64,000 nucleotides of DNA from Craspedostauros australis (taxonomy: Eukaryota > Bacillariophyta > Bacillariophyceae > Mastogloiales > Achnanthaceae), in contig JAMXDE010000046.1 of NCBI GenBank assembly GCA_026770025.1, positions 434,001 to 498,000 of the forward strand, read 5' to 3'. A program made the translations under genes and the position numbers. How positions within the stretch are numbered: the first letter of the stretch is position 1; each line of letters starts with the position of its first letter. Positions 29,463-40,500 of the stretch are shown piece by piece. The notes under the pieces were generated by a model. The model saw nothing but the letters and a program-made list of their open reading frames with translations. It was not told where the DNA came from and did not search any database.

Positions 29463-30638
29463 ATGAAAGCCACCTCCTCTACACCACCAGCAACAACAAC
29501 AACATCCATGTCGACCACAGCAAAGATGAACTCTGCCATCATCCTCATCACGGCAACCACCATCGGTACCACCATGCACATCAACGACAAGCAGAATGAT
29601 GCCCAGCTGCATGATGGCCTCCGAAATCTGCTGTCTTTGGAGGTCGTCGTCCCCATCCTGGCGACATTCTACATCTACGGGGCCGTCCAGACGCTCAGAA
29701 GCTCCGCGCTCACCCTGGAATGGTTCCAGTCCATCGCCACGTGCTTCCTGGCATCGCTCGCCATCTCCTATCAACTGGAGCCACTCATGGAATCCAGACT
29801 CGATGAACGGATGTCAGAACCGTTGTGGCCCATATTGTGTGCGGTCCATCTCTTCAACAGCCTCACGCCGCTCTCCATGGTTTCCATCCTGCGACCGGCC
29901 TTGAGGGATCTCAAGAAGGACAACGACGCCACTGCTGCTGCCAAGGAGACCAACGACCACGACAACGCGCAGAACAAAAAGCAGCCAGCGATTTGGACAG
30001 GCCGAGACCAAACGCTCTCCGACATCTTCTGGGCCATCGGTGCCATCATCACAATCATCGGCAACTTCGCAGAGATCGTCGGTCACGAATTCGACGGATG
30101 GGTGTACCTGCCCAAATCGGAATCATCATCTGGATGGACGAACTTCGTCTTCTGCCTGGGATTGTGCGGCGGCATGAGCGGCCTGGCTGCTGCCATCACG
30201 CCAACGAACACCAAGAAGGTCTTGCTGGCCTTCCTCCCGACTGTGCTGGTGGCGTTGGTTCCATTCATCTTGGGATGGAACCAGTCAGTGAAGCCCATCG
30301 TGTTCTCATGCCAAGGATTGGCATCCGGCCTTGGTGCGCATGCCGTGGGAAGCGCCTTCGGCAGCCACTGGCCATGGCTGTACTTCGTCCAGTCATTCAA
30401 CATCGTGAGGAATGCATCCCGCATCCAATCCACCGGCATCCAGGCCTTGCATCTGATGACCTCATGCTTCGGTTTCTTTTCGTACACGGTTCCATTCGTG
30501 CTGAGCGTCAACAAGAGGACGAAGTCGACACCGTTGTGGATTGTACTGTTGGTGAGCGCCGCATCGGTGTACTTGGGCGGCGCATTGGAGAACTACATTG
30601 CATCCACCGAGTGGGGACAGTCGACGGGCATCTACTAG
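29463..30638 (+). CDS. Polytopic membrane protein, unknown function
   Basis: An uninterrupted frame of 391 residues starts at the ATG after CTACAACC. The first 22 residues are Thr/Ser-rich. About eight to ten hydrophobic segments follow (for example VVVPILATFYIYGAV, IFWAIGAIITIIGNFAEIVG, VLLAFLPTVLVALVPFILGW, LWIVLLVSAASVYLGGAL), split by a charged loop (KKDNDATAAAKETNDHDN) near the middle. No transporter signature or catalytic motif was recognised. Regular third-base pattern and clean membrane periodicity make it a real gene. Substrate and location are unknown. Confidence 0.75.
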   Translation: MKATSSTPPATTTTSMSTTAKMNSAIILITATTIGTTMHINDKQNDAQLHDGLRNLLSLEVVVPILATFYIYGAVQTLRSSALTLEWFQSIATCFLASLAISYQLEPLMESRLDERMSEPLWPILCAVHLFNSLTPLSMVSILRPALRDLKKDNDATAAAKETNDHDNAQNKKQPAIWTGRDQTLSDIFWAIGAIITIIGNFAEIVGHEFDGWVYLPKSESSSGWTNFVFCLGLCGGMSGLAAAITPTNTKKVLLAFLPTVLVALVPFILGWNQSVKPIVFSCQGLASGLGAHAVGSAFGSHWPWLYFVQSFNIVRNASRIQSTGIQALHLMTSCFGFFSYTVPFVLSVNKRTKSTPLWIVLLVSAASVYLGGALENYIASTEWGQSTGIY

Positions 30639-31386
30639 AGAGAGTCCGAGTAGAGAAATGAACAGGCAAATGCGGCAGAAGGTGGAGGGCACCCCAGTCC
30701 TCCGCAAAGTGCTGTCAAATGATGCATAATGGTGCAATAGAAACAACTTCAATATAGAATCCATTGCCGTACGAGTACGGTAAGGCAAACGACAGTAGAA
30801 CATGGAAACACGAACAGAAACGGCTCGATCAACAACAACGCATCAGTTGCTGTCCACCGTGTAAACTATTCCCCGCACCATGAAAGTGGCACGATCGTGG
30901 ATGGGTCCGCAGCGTACTCGTATTAGTAGCGCAAAGTACCTCCCACTCTCCGTGGAGGATTGCAGCTTCCTTGCCATTCTCACAGCGCGTCATCATGTGT
31001 CGATCCGTTGCATTTCATCCCTTTGTCCGTGTCTGCGCTCATTCGGAGGTGGTGGAAAAAGTGAGGGCGGACAGGTCAGAATGTTTCTGATGACGTGTTC
31101 TCCATCATAGAACCAACTGGAACAACAACAACAAGCGTTCATCATGTTTGAGGATGTTCCGAGAAACGTCACTTTTCCACGTTCCACACATCACATCACA
31201 TCACATCGCAACACAAGCTCCTCGCACATGCTGCGCACTTTTCGTTGCACACCATCACCGAACAGATCCACCGAGAAAGATCTCCCTTCGTTGGAGGTGT
31301 GCTCATAACATCAGCAACAGACGCAACAATAGCAACAATAGCAACAGACGCAACATCACCACGAACCAACAACAGCACAGACCTGA
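30639..31386. other. Intergenic
   Basis: This is the 3' flank of the membrane protein and the 5' flank of the SDR gene. No further gene is seen. The CAACAA-rich run near 31310-31370 is probably the SDR 5' UTR. Confidence 0.5.
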
Positions 31387-32966
31387 ATGAGACTCAAAGC
31401 ATTCCTGGCAATCATGGGACAAACAATTTCATCAACGCAATTCTTCCTCTACGGCAAGCAGCACTTCACACAGACGGGCTACGCCAAGCACATCAAGAAG
31501 TATGCCACTCCTCCACAAGCATCTGCCTCCATCGGCATCGGTCAGGAAGGCGCAGACGGTGTCTCCATGGATGGCCGAGTCGTCGTCGTGACAGGGTGAG
31601 TTCGATGCCGCATGAGGATCAATGATGTGTCTGTTTTCATTCTGAGCTGCTCTCCTTGATGGGGCCGTTCTGATGATGTTATGGCGTTGCTGTGGTGGTT
31701 CGATATCCTCTCTGCTCTACCTACGCGCCATCGTGGAACTCATCGAACTCATTCCACATTCATCCCATCTCATCTGTCTGACTTTGCTGCAATGTATATT
31801 AACTTCACAATCTGCATGCTCCATCTTGCATAATATGGCCTCATTTCGTTGAACCAATACGCACACTGCAGCGCCAACAAGGGAGTCGGAAGAGAACTTG
31901 CGACGTACGCAGCAGCAAAGGGCGCCAAGGTCTACATGCTGTGTCGTTCGAAGGAACGTGCAGAGCAGGCGAGAAGCGAGATCGTGGAGCAGACATCGAA
32001 TGATAGCGTCGACATTTTGTTGGTACGTGAGCAACATGGAAGGGATCTGCAACTCTCTGATGGAGTGCAAAAGCTCCGCATTGCTTGACTTTGCACACGC
32101 AGATAGCGCAAACCATGGGCTTTGATTGTGTTGGCTCGTGCGAGTATGATGCTTGTTTTTGCAATCACACCTGTACGCATGCCCAAACACTCACATGTTC
32201 ATGTCCCAATATGCATCTCTGAAACTGGCACTGGTACTGTCGCTGATGATGATGATATCGACAGGCCGATCTTTCGGAGCTGGCGCAGGTGCGAACCGCC
32301 GTCAAGGAGCTCCAATCGAAGGAGGAGAAGGTGGATGTACTGGTCTGCAATGCTGGTGTATTGGCGAACGAACGAAGGACCACATCGGAGGGCAACGAGC
32401 TGACCTTCGCGTTGCATCTGCTGGGTGGGTCCTACCTTCTATCCGAGCTGCTGCTTCCCCAGCTGGAGGCGGCAAAGGGCTCCGCCCGCGTCGTCTACGT
32501 CACAAGCGGTGGAATGTACAACGCGAAGTTCCCTGACTGGGCGACTGCGACAGACGGGGATGGCTCGAGTCACAAATACGACGGTCAGTTCGCTTACTCG
32601 TATGCCAAGCGCGGGCAGGTGCTGCTCGCCGAGGAGAATGCCAAGTCGAGGCCTCACATCAAGTGGGTGTCGGCGCATCCTGGTTGGTCATCAACCGCGG
32701 GTGTGGATGAGGCATTTGGAAGTGCGAAGAAGTTCCTGGAGCCGCTGAGAACGCCGTGGGAGGGATCGGAAGGTATCGCGTGGTTGATGGGCACGAAGCA
32801 GAGCGATATCGAGAATGGAGCGCTGTACCTGGACAGAGATACGTGCAGAAAGCATATCGCCGGTCCCGCCTTCACGGAAGGAAAGTTCACGAAGAACAGC
32901 CCGGAGGAGGTGTTGGAGATGATGAAGAAGCTGGCTGAGGCGGCTGGTGTTTCGAAGGGCAATTAA
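31387..32966 (+). CDS. Short-chain dehydrogenase/reductase, DHRS12-like (3 exons)
   Basis: Exons 31387-31595, 31872-32022 and 32265-32966 give 353 residues. Both introns are GT-AG and close in frame (TG|GANKG rebuilt across intron 1). The N-terminal segment FFLYGKQHFTQTGYAKH resembles that of DHRS12. The Rossmann cofactor motif TGANKGVG is at residues 69-76, NAG follows DVLVC, and the catalytic YxxxK is Y231-K235 (YSYAK). An HPGWSSTAGV segment also fits the family. NAD(P)H-dependent oxidoreductase activity follows from the family; the substrate is unknown. A second in-frame ATG at 31414 could be the start instead. Confidence 0.88.
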
Positions 32967-33503
32967 TATGTGTGTGCCCTGTGCTTTCGACATCGACAGC
33001 AGGAAGAAATGCGCGTGTGCACATCGGCCCATCACATTACGAAGATGGAGAATGCGCAGCCATCGAGCGTGAATTTGGGGGTCTTCGATCCGAGTGGATA
33101 ACTCTACTCCATCATTGCGCATGATAATCACATAGAATGATAGCATACTGTAAGAAATAGACTCCCTACGTCGCGCTAAGAGCACTTGTGCTGTCCTCGT
33201 GTTGACAATTGATGCGAATGATCAAGAGATGGTCTTGCGGAGGCGGTGGCCTTCGGATTGCGGGTATGTCGAAGTAGAGCAACCAGGAGCAGGAGAAACA
33301 ATTGTGGGACACACAAATCAAACTCACAGCACCAAAAAGAGAAGAACTAAAGTATGGAATCCAAGAGTGTCGTCGTTGTCATGGCACAAGTGTGTACTCG
33401 TACTGTACCATAGAATACAATACTTTGGTCTGGAATTAATCAGACCAGCACTAAAAGAAATGGCCGCTCGCAGAGACTATTTTCGTTGACAAACGGGGCA
33501 AAA
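32967..33503. other. Intergenic
   Basis: Between the SDR stop and the minus-strand tRNA-Ser. No coding region is supported. Confidence 0.5.
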
Positions 33504-33585
33504 CGACACTGGCAGGGTTCGAACCTACGCGGAGAAACTCCAAGAGATTTCGAATCTCTCGCCTTAACCACTCGGCCACAGTGTC
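33504..33585 (-). tRNA. tRNA-Ser(CGA)
   Basis: An 82-nt class II tRNA on the minus strand. Acceptor GACACTG/CAGTGTC, D-arm with TGGCCGAGTGGTTAAGGC, anticodon stem AGAGA/TCTCT with loop TTCGAAA (anticodon CGA), a long variable arm, T-loop GGTTCGAACCC and discriminator G, the serine identity base. A TTTT run follows on the minus strand. Confidence 0.95.
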
Positions 33586-34373
33586 TCAATTCTTGGTGCC
33601 TTGAAAACGAAATCATTAGTTCAAATAGCTTATGTTTATTGCTTGCGTGGAAACCATGATGCCCCTCCAGCGTTGAGATCTTGTCCTTTAACTCTACACC
33701 TTCCTTTGCCGCCATCACGCCCGAGCATACTCTCTGGAGAGTCACGGCAAGGACTCAAGCAATGAAGTTTTGTAAGTTACAGTTACCATCGTTGTCGCAC
33801 GAGATCTGTGCAGAAAGTTTCATTCAAATCATCTTTACTTCATGGTACAACAGTGTCGTTCTCGTAGTTCTGATATGTGCTTTCTGTCCATTCTCTGCTC
33901 TGCAAGTATTGATCCTCAAGCTGAATGCTTCCTGAACACAACAGGCTCCGCTGGCACGCGACGATGTCATGCCACGGAATCGTGAACTCCGATACGGAAG
34001 TTTCATTTCGCACAATACCAACAGAAATTGGAAGATGTGGGTTGCAGGCATGATTTGCAGATGTCGCTTGAAGAGAACGGACGGGCACAACCAGCCATTC
34101 AGACGCATCTGACGAAAATGTGAGATCTTTGTAAGCCACGGCAATATGGTTATATTATATCTATTATACAAACACATTGTGCTGATGAACAAACACAGTT
34201 TATAAGATATTTACCGCTATGGAACAGCGTATCACAGTCAGGATTTCCCACAACCAACCATCACTGACAATCTCTTCACAACAATCGCAGAGCTTCAAAC
34301 AACACCATTGTCGGTCGAACTGCTCCCCACCCTTCTTTGCTCTGTCTCCATATTCATCTCAAGTACGGAAACA
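33586..34373. other. Intergenic
   Basis: Upstream of tRNA-Ser and of TGS1. Two overlapping minus-strand ORFs of about 100 codons (around 33830-34190) lack homology cues; one of them starts only with GTG. They are not called. Confidence 0.5.
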
Positions 34374-36068
34374 ATGGCGAAAGCAAAAGGAAGCAAAGGT
34401 GGAAAGGACGGCAAGAATCACGGCAAGAACAAGTATCGAGGCAAGAAAGGCAAACAGCATCATCGCGCGGGCCAGACGAAATGGAAGAAGCGAAAGATAG
34501 AGAAGTTCTGGATCGAGCAAGCGCGCGAGACCAAGCTCTCTGATCGTATGCATCATGATGGCGACGATGCAGGACAGGACTCACCGAGAGATCCTGACAT
34601 CGTGCTGAAGATAACGCGGGTGCAGCTGGAGGACGACTACCGCCAGGTCAATCATCTGACCGTGCTGAGCGCCATCCAAGGCGACGACGAGCGCGCGAAC
34701 GGCGGTGCACAAGAGGCTGCGACAGACGACACGACCACGAAAGCGCAGAGCGAGACACCGATGGAAGACGATCAAGATGACGTAGCGGAGGGCGATTCAC
34801 CTGAGGTTGCTACGACTGGAGCAGAGTTGGACAAGTCCGGAGAAATTGCAAACACAGACGAAGCGATGGATGACGGATCGAAGGCAACGCCCGCTCAGAA
34901 TCAAGCAGGAACAGACTGTGGCAATGATGCTGGCGACGCCGGTATCCAGACGCAGCCGGATACGTCGGATGCGTCGGGTGCCATGACATCCGCGGATGTA
35001 AACAACAACAAGAATCCGGAAACGAGCGCAATGGTAGCGATGAACGCCCCTCGCAAGAGCAACGAGGAAAACAGAAAATGGATCGTCCTCAAGCGGTGCT
35101 CCAGCGCGAAAGGTCGTGCCAAGCATTTCGCTGGAGACGAGAATTTCAAGCCTCTCCCGGATGGCGATTGCGGAGACGGAGTCAAGAATCCGCACCCGAA
35201 GGATATCTGCCCTGACAAGTTCTGGTCACAGCGCAGGCGTCTCTTTTCGCGCTTTGACAGTGGCATACAGCTGGACAAGGAATCGTGGTACTCGGTGACA
35301 CCAGAAGCCATAGCCAATCATATCGCCATGCGCATGGTTCAACCGTTTCCGTCGGATCGCGACGAAGGTATCATCGTGATCGATCCGTTCTGTGGATGTG
35401 GAGGGAACAGCATCGCATTGGCACGGCGACCGGAGGTCGGCAAAGTGATATGCGTGGATACGGACAAGGAAAAACTTGCCCGGGCCGCAGCCAATGCGAA
35501 GATCTACGATGTGGAGGAGAGCAAGATGATCTTCGTGCACGCTGACGCTTGCCACGTTCTGGACAGCTACCAGGATGGCACGAAGAAGAAGAGGGAGACC
35601 ATTTCGGATGCAGGAAACGGTGGATCCGACGCCACAGACGAGAATATCAGCGGAAATGCAGATGAGCATGCGACACATCGTCAGTACATGAGTGGAATCT
35701 CTCACGGTGTCTTCGACTCGCTTCCAGACACGTTGGATGCAGTATTCCTTTCGCCTCCGTGGGGCGGCATCGATTATGCACTGGTCGGCAAGCGCAACTA
35801 CGACTTGAAATGCATCCAACTTGGAGCAACTGCAGGTGCGGATATCGCATCAAAGGATGTCAAAATCGATGGCATCGAGCTCCTTCGTTTGGCGCATGAT
35901 GCCTTGGGTGAGCAAAAGATGGTGGCTTATTTCTTACCACGCAACACAAACGGATACCGATTGGCCCACAGCGCGATCGATGTTGGCTTCGGAGGCGTGA
36001 TCGACATGGAACAGAATTTGCTGAATGGGAAGCTCAAAACCATCACGGCGTACCTTGGCTTATCTTGA
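34374..36068 (+). CDS. TGS1: Trimethylguanosine synthase (cap hypermethylase)
   Basis: A single exon of 564 residues from ATG 34374 (MAKAKGSKGGK). The Lys-rich start and an acidic, repetitive N-terminal half (to about residue 230) are followed by the SAM-dependent methyltransferase. Motif I is DPFCGCGGN from residue 337, then CVDTDKEKLARAAANAKIY, and the catalytic SPPWGG is residues 460-465, all typical of TGS1. The family converts m7G caps of snRNA, snoRNA and some mRNA to the m2,2,7G cap in nucleus and cytoplasm. The basic start may be a nuclear or nucleolar signal (inference). Confidence 0.92.
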   Translation: MAKAKGSKGGKDGKNHGKNKYRGKKGKQHHRAGQTKWKKRKIEKFWIEQARETKLSDRMHHDGDDAGQDSPRDPDIVLKITRVQLEDDYRQVNHLTVLSAIQGDDERANGGAQEAATDDTTTKAQSETPMEDDQDDVAEGDSPEVATTGAELDKSGEIANTDEAMDDGSKATPAQNQAGTDCGNDAGDAGIQTQPDTSDASGAMTSADVNNNKNPETSAMVAMNAPRKSNEENRKWIVLKRCSSAKGRAKHFAGDENFKPLPDGDCGDGVKNPHPKDICPDKFWSQRRRLFSRFDSGIQLDKESWYSVTPEAIANHIAMRMVQPFPSDRDEGIIVIDPFCGCGGNSIALARRPEVGKVICVDTDKEKLARAAANAKIYDVEESKMIFVHADACHVLDSYQDGTKKKRETISDAGNGGSDATDENISGNADEHATHRQYMSGISHGVFDSLPDTLDAVFLSPPWGGIDYALVGKRNYDLKCIQLGATAGADIASKDVKIDGIELLRLAHDALGEQKMVAYFLPRNTNGYRLAHSAIDVGFGGVIDMEQNLLNGKLKTITAYLGLS

Positions 36069-36604
36069 GGCTGCTCGCAGCTGTAGCAAAGGCGTCCATC
36101 GGTTCCAAGCCAACCAGCGGCGAGATAGAACCTGCATCGCATCTAGACTTGAGTAATAGTGTGGAGTTTCTCATGCGTCCCAAGCAAGGCCGTCCCAAGT
36201 TTCTCCGTCGCGCGCGGTGGAGAGGCAAAAGTGACACGAACAGATCTTGCGCGGGGCGGTCATCGCAACACACAAGATACTTTTTGTTTTCGCTCGTTGA
36301 TGTGTTCCGCAGCCTCTCTCCTGCTCGCGTGTGTTTTCTGCCACCCATGAAGGTCTTTCTCATTGTCGGGTTCGATGTCCTTTGTTGACGAGAGTGCTGT
36401 GTGGTACCATACGACTACGAGTACGATTGAAGCACAACAGCATCAGCGACCTGCCTGAACCATCATCCGTTTGGTCTTATTCGAGCCAAGCACACCGCCG
36501 TTCCACGTTGTCAGTCCACGCTCATGCTCGCGTTCACATCTCCACAGAAGACGATTGACAATAACAGAGCAACTTACTCTACGAGCCGGTGATAGTTCCA
36601 TACA
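36069..36604. other. Intergenic
   Basis: 3' flank of TGS1 and 5' flank of the PDZ gene. Nothing else is seen. Confidence 0.5.
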
Positions 36605-37120
36605 ATGGGCGACGACTCCGGGCTGATCCGCGTCAAGAGGCATTCCAAGAAGAAATGCGGAATCGAAGTTGAGAGGAGGAAGGATGGATACTACTACAGT
36701 GAGTGAACGACTTGTACCGGTACACGGCCAGCGTGGAACAGGATGCCTGACACGATGCCTGGCACAGTGTGATTGAGAAGGGTGCGAACGTGTGCGATGC
36801 CTCGAATTGCGTTGCTGCCGCTTGACGTGCAGGCAACTAACTCACCATGGCCGACTTTGAATCTTCCCATCTTCGTTTCGTTATTCGTTGCAACGCACGC
36901 AGTCACTTCGGTCGGGGATGGCTCGTCGGATGTGAGTGTTGGTGACAGGGTCCTGGAGATCAACGGGGTGCATCATGAAGAGTTCGAGAGTCCCGAAAAG
37001 GCCAATGGGTTGTTTGAGACCATCACGTTCGACGTTGCCAGCGACGATGACGGATCCTCCAACAGTGATCATCATCACAGTTCCAGCAAGAAGAAGAAGA
37101 AGAACAAGAGGTCCAAATAG
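36605..37120 (+). CDS. Mini PDZ-domain protein (2 exons)
   Basis: Exons 36605-36698 and 36903-37120 join in frame across a GTGAGT...GCAG intron to give 103 residues. The core has the order of a PDZ fold: CGIEVERR, then DGYYYITSVGD rebuilt across the splice, then VSVGDRVLEINGV. The remainder is an acidic/His-rich linker and a tail of Ser and Lys (SSSKKKKKNKRSK). The domain is nearly the whole protein, so it is probably a small adaptor that binds C-terminal peptides. The basic tail could mark nuclear or membrane binding. Partner unknown. The intron position inside the domain supports the model. Confidence 0.75.
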
Positions 37121-37577
37121 AGACCACGAGTGCCATCGGTCGGGGATTGCTCGGCGGCAATGAAGGCATGTGTGATGGAGGAATCAAAGGCACACATATG
37201 TACGCGTCCGATCTCCTTCTGCAGTGGGGACCTCAGGAGAGTCAGCGGCGTACCATACATATATGGAGACACAGGGCACAGGACACAGGACAAACGATAC
37301 GATACGAGACGAAAGGCAAATAGAGCAGAGCAGGGCCATCCCACCCAGCTGCCATACACCCCTCGCAATCATGACATGTAACATCATATTATATAGAATA
37401 ATATAATACTTCGCAGCACGAACTTCAACGTCATGCAAAGTGCAAATGCGATGCCTCAAACCATAGTCCAAGCAAAGAAAAGATCTTACGGGCACAGAAT
37501 AGACAAGAGCAGAGAAAAAATAGAGGGCAGAAAATAGTGCTGTTTACACGCCAGTAGAGATAGTCATGCCTTTCGCT
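37121..37577. other. Intergenic between convergent genes
   Basis: 3' flanks of the PDZ gene and of TAF2. No gene is seen. Confidence 0.5.
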
Positions 37578-40500
37578 TTAGTCACCGCTCTTTCTTAACC
37601 GCAACTTCGTCACTGCGCTGCCGCCGTCCAATGCCATGGCCCGCCTTTGCTGCGCCGACGACACAATCCAACCCCCTGCTTTGAAAGCAGGATCCCGCTG
37701 GATGGGTGGCAGTGGCTGCCAATCGAGCTGATCTGGTGCATTTAGGTTTGGATCCTGTCGATTTTTCTGCGTCTTCTTGTACTCGTACGCATGAATCGCC
37801 ATCTCGCCTCGCCACAGCTGCCGATCCCTTTCTCGGTCAACGATGTCGCTCATTCCGGATAACGAGGCCTCCTCAGCAGATGCTCGTTCTTTCTCCAGCT
37901 TGCTCGTTTTCATCACCTTCTCCGATCCCAACTTCTTGTACAAAGCCGGATTTTGGTTTTCGGCGAACTGCACCTGCATCACAGAATAGCACCCGCGTGG
38001 CCAAAGCCACTGCCACAGAGAGAGCAACGCGCAACGTAGATATCCATCGGTACTGCATATGCCGGCGTATCCATTCGCAACGCCTGGGGAGCTCTTCGTG
38101 CGCGCCAGTTTCTCTCCGTTGATGGTCCTCCACAGCTTCGTGGCGAACGTGGCGATGCGAACAATGATGGCTTCCTCGATCCCACTTTCCTTGGGATGCC
38201 CCGCTCTACTCAGTAAGCGGAGTCCACGGCGCGCGCCATCATTGACGGATGTTGCGGCTGGATGAAACGCCGCGTTGACGGTGTTGATGCAGGCACCCCC
38301 ATTCTCAGCGCCGTAGCTGGCGCCCAGCGCTCCGCTGAAGAAGCGCGACGATGTTGAATACAGATCATTGCGACCGCCAATGGAAGCGATGCGCTGCATG
38401 CTGCAAATCTTGCCGGTGCAAGCATCCATCATGAGAAGCGCGAGTGTATGGCGCAGGCTCATGGAGGTTGAAGGTTCGACGATCTTGTCAAAGATGAACT
38501 CCAGCGCTGTCAGCAGACCGACTGGCTTTTGGGAGTCGTGGCTGAATCGATCAGCCGCACAGCAGATGCATGCGATTGCTTGTGCGCACGCTGCTTTCGT
38601 GACATCCGACCGCACACGGCTCGATTCGAATATTGAGACGTAGAACTTCATAGTCGTGGCTTCTTCCAACGCATGGTCGACGGTTTGCCCTGATGCTTCC
38701 GATGATGACGGCCCGTCTGGTGTCCGCATCGGCTTCGACTGTTGGTCCGTGGTGCTTTGGCGAAGAATTGCCAGGGTGGAAAGGGCCGTGATGGCTGCTG
38801 CTGCGATCGGGGCATGGCAGGCCCCCGAAATGCCGGAGCACAGGTCCGCCTCGACTTCGCACCGTATGCTATCTCGGTAAATCTCCCAATCAAGCCACTT
38901 TCTGGCCAAGGATATGAGATTCTCCACTGGGTGATTCGCATTTGATTGCACCGCCTTGCCAGTTGTGGGGTCTGTGATGAACGTCGGGCTTGCATTGACC
39001 GACGCGAGTGCCAACAGCGAGTCGGCGATCAGCATGCTCGCAACGTACGGCTTCGGCGGTGTTGGCATCTTGTCATTTTCCGACGGTTCCTCATCATTCA
39101 GCGGAACTTCCTTCTTCGCTGGCGATTCATCTGGAAAGACGAAGTTCAAGGCATTGTCCATATCGCCAGTTCCCAGCACGGTCTCGAGGAACTCGATCGC
39201 CACGTCTGGTGTTTTGCCATCCTTGGCTCGAATGGAGGCAATCGCGACTATGACGGCAGATCGGACCCTGTACTCTTCGTCCTCCTCCAGGTCGATCTCT
39301 GCAGCTTCCGCGCAAGCAGATTTGCGGTCCTCGCTCTCCTCGAACGAATCCAGGTATACGTAGGAGTCATCTTCGGTATTCGTCGCCCCAGCGTTGCCTT
39401 GCTCCGAGGACGCGCTCGCCTGCTGCGCTTCGATATTCTTCTTCAGCACGGTCCTTGTGAATCGCACAGGGACGACGTTGCCCTTGCTGTAGTACCGTTC
39501 TCGGAAGTACTGGATGAGCAGGTACAGACCAGTCCAGTGGACCTCACCCGACAGCTCTTTGCTCCTTGGCGCCTGAACATTCTGCCACTGTGCGATGGCC
39601 AGAGCCGCATGCATGCGAACTGCTGGCGTGTGTGGGAGGGAGCTGTGGACCGCCGCTGACCCGCGCAAGCAATCACCGAGAACTCGGACGGGCAATTGAG
39701 AGACGGGGACATCGTGCACAGATGAGATCTTGACAGACCCTTGAATGCGAAATGGCCTCTCCGCTAAGGACCGCAAAGCATCCAGCTGAGCACTTGCATC
39801 ACCATCGTAGAAGAGCTGTTCTGCGAGGCAAGCGTCTGGTTGCGAGATTGCGATCTGTCCGGCATACTGATGGCTAGGATCCACTCGGATCCAAAGCAGC
39901 GGTGTCAGGTTGGTCAGCCGGATCAGTTCGATTGCTTGGAATCCACCCTTGTGTATCCCAGCCTCAGTGAACGCCCCCTGACTGCCCGACGATGCCGCCA
40001 GCAGGCCCTTGGACTTTCGCGAGTTGTTCTTGTCGCTGCGAGATTGCTTTGTCGATGTTGCCTCGATGATGCCGCTTGCAGCCATCTGCGCTTTTGGTGA
40101 TGTGACTGGCTTGGCATGCAGCGTCACGCTGCCCCAATCGCGACGGCTGCCGTCGAGAGCGATATCCTTGACGAACTCCCGGAATTGACCCTCGTTCTCC
40201 ACGATTCTCATCGTCACGGACCCCCCAAACGCGATGCCTCCTTCCGGGATGACGGGCTCGGCATAGATCTGCATCTGAATTCCCTTCGATATGCCGCTGC
40301 CCGAGCTATCCTTCGACGGCTCCACATGGGCCCCGACCTTCAGATGGAGCTGCGAAGCACCTCGCACGTACGAGTTGGGGAAGCCCTCAGGATCGACGAA
40401 CGGCTTGCCGCTGCGCGGATCCTTCGAGTCACGCTCTACATCCACGAGAGTTCCGAACAAATGCGCCTCGCGAATGCGACCTGACAAGGTCTGCAGAGCA

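Noticed and set aside
33824-34192. Minus-strand ORFs of about 100-120 codons upstream of TGS1
   Set aside because: Overlapping frames, one starting only with GTG, with no recognised motif.
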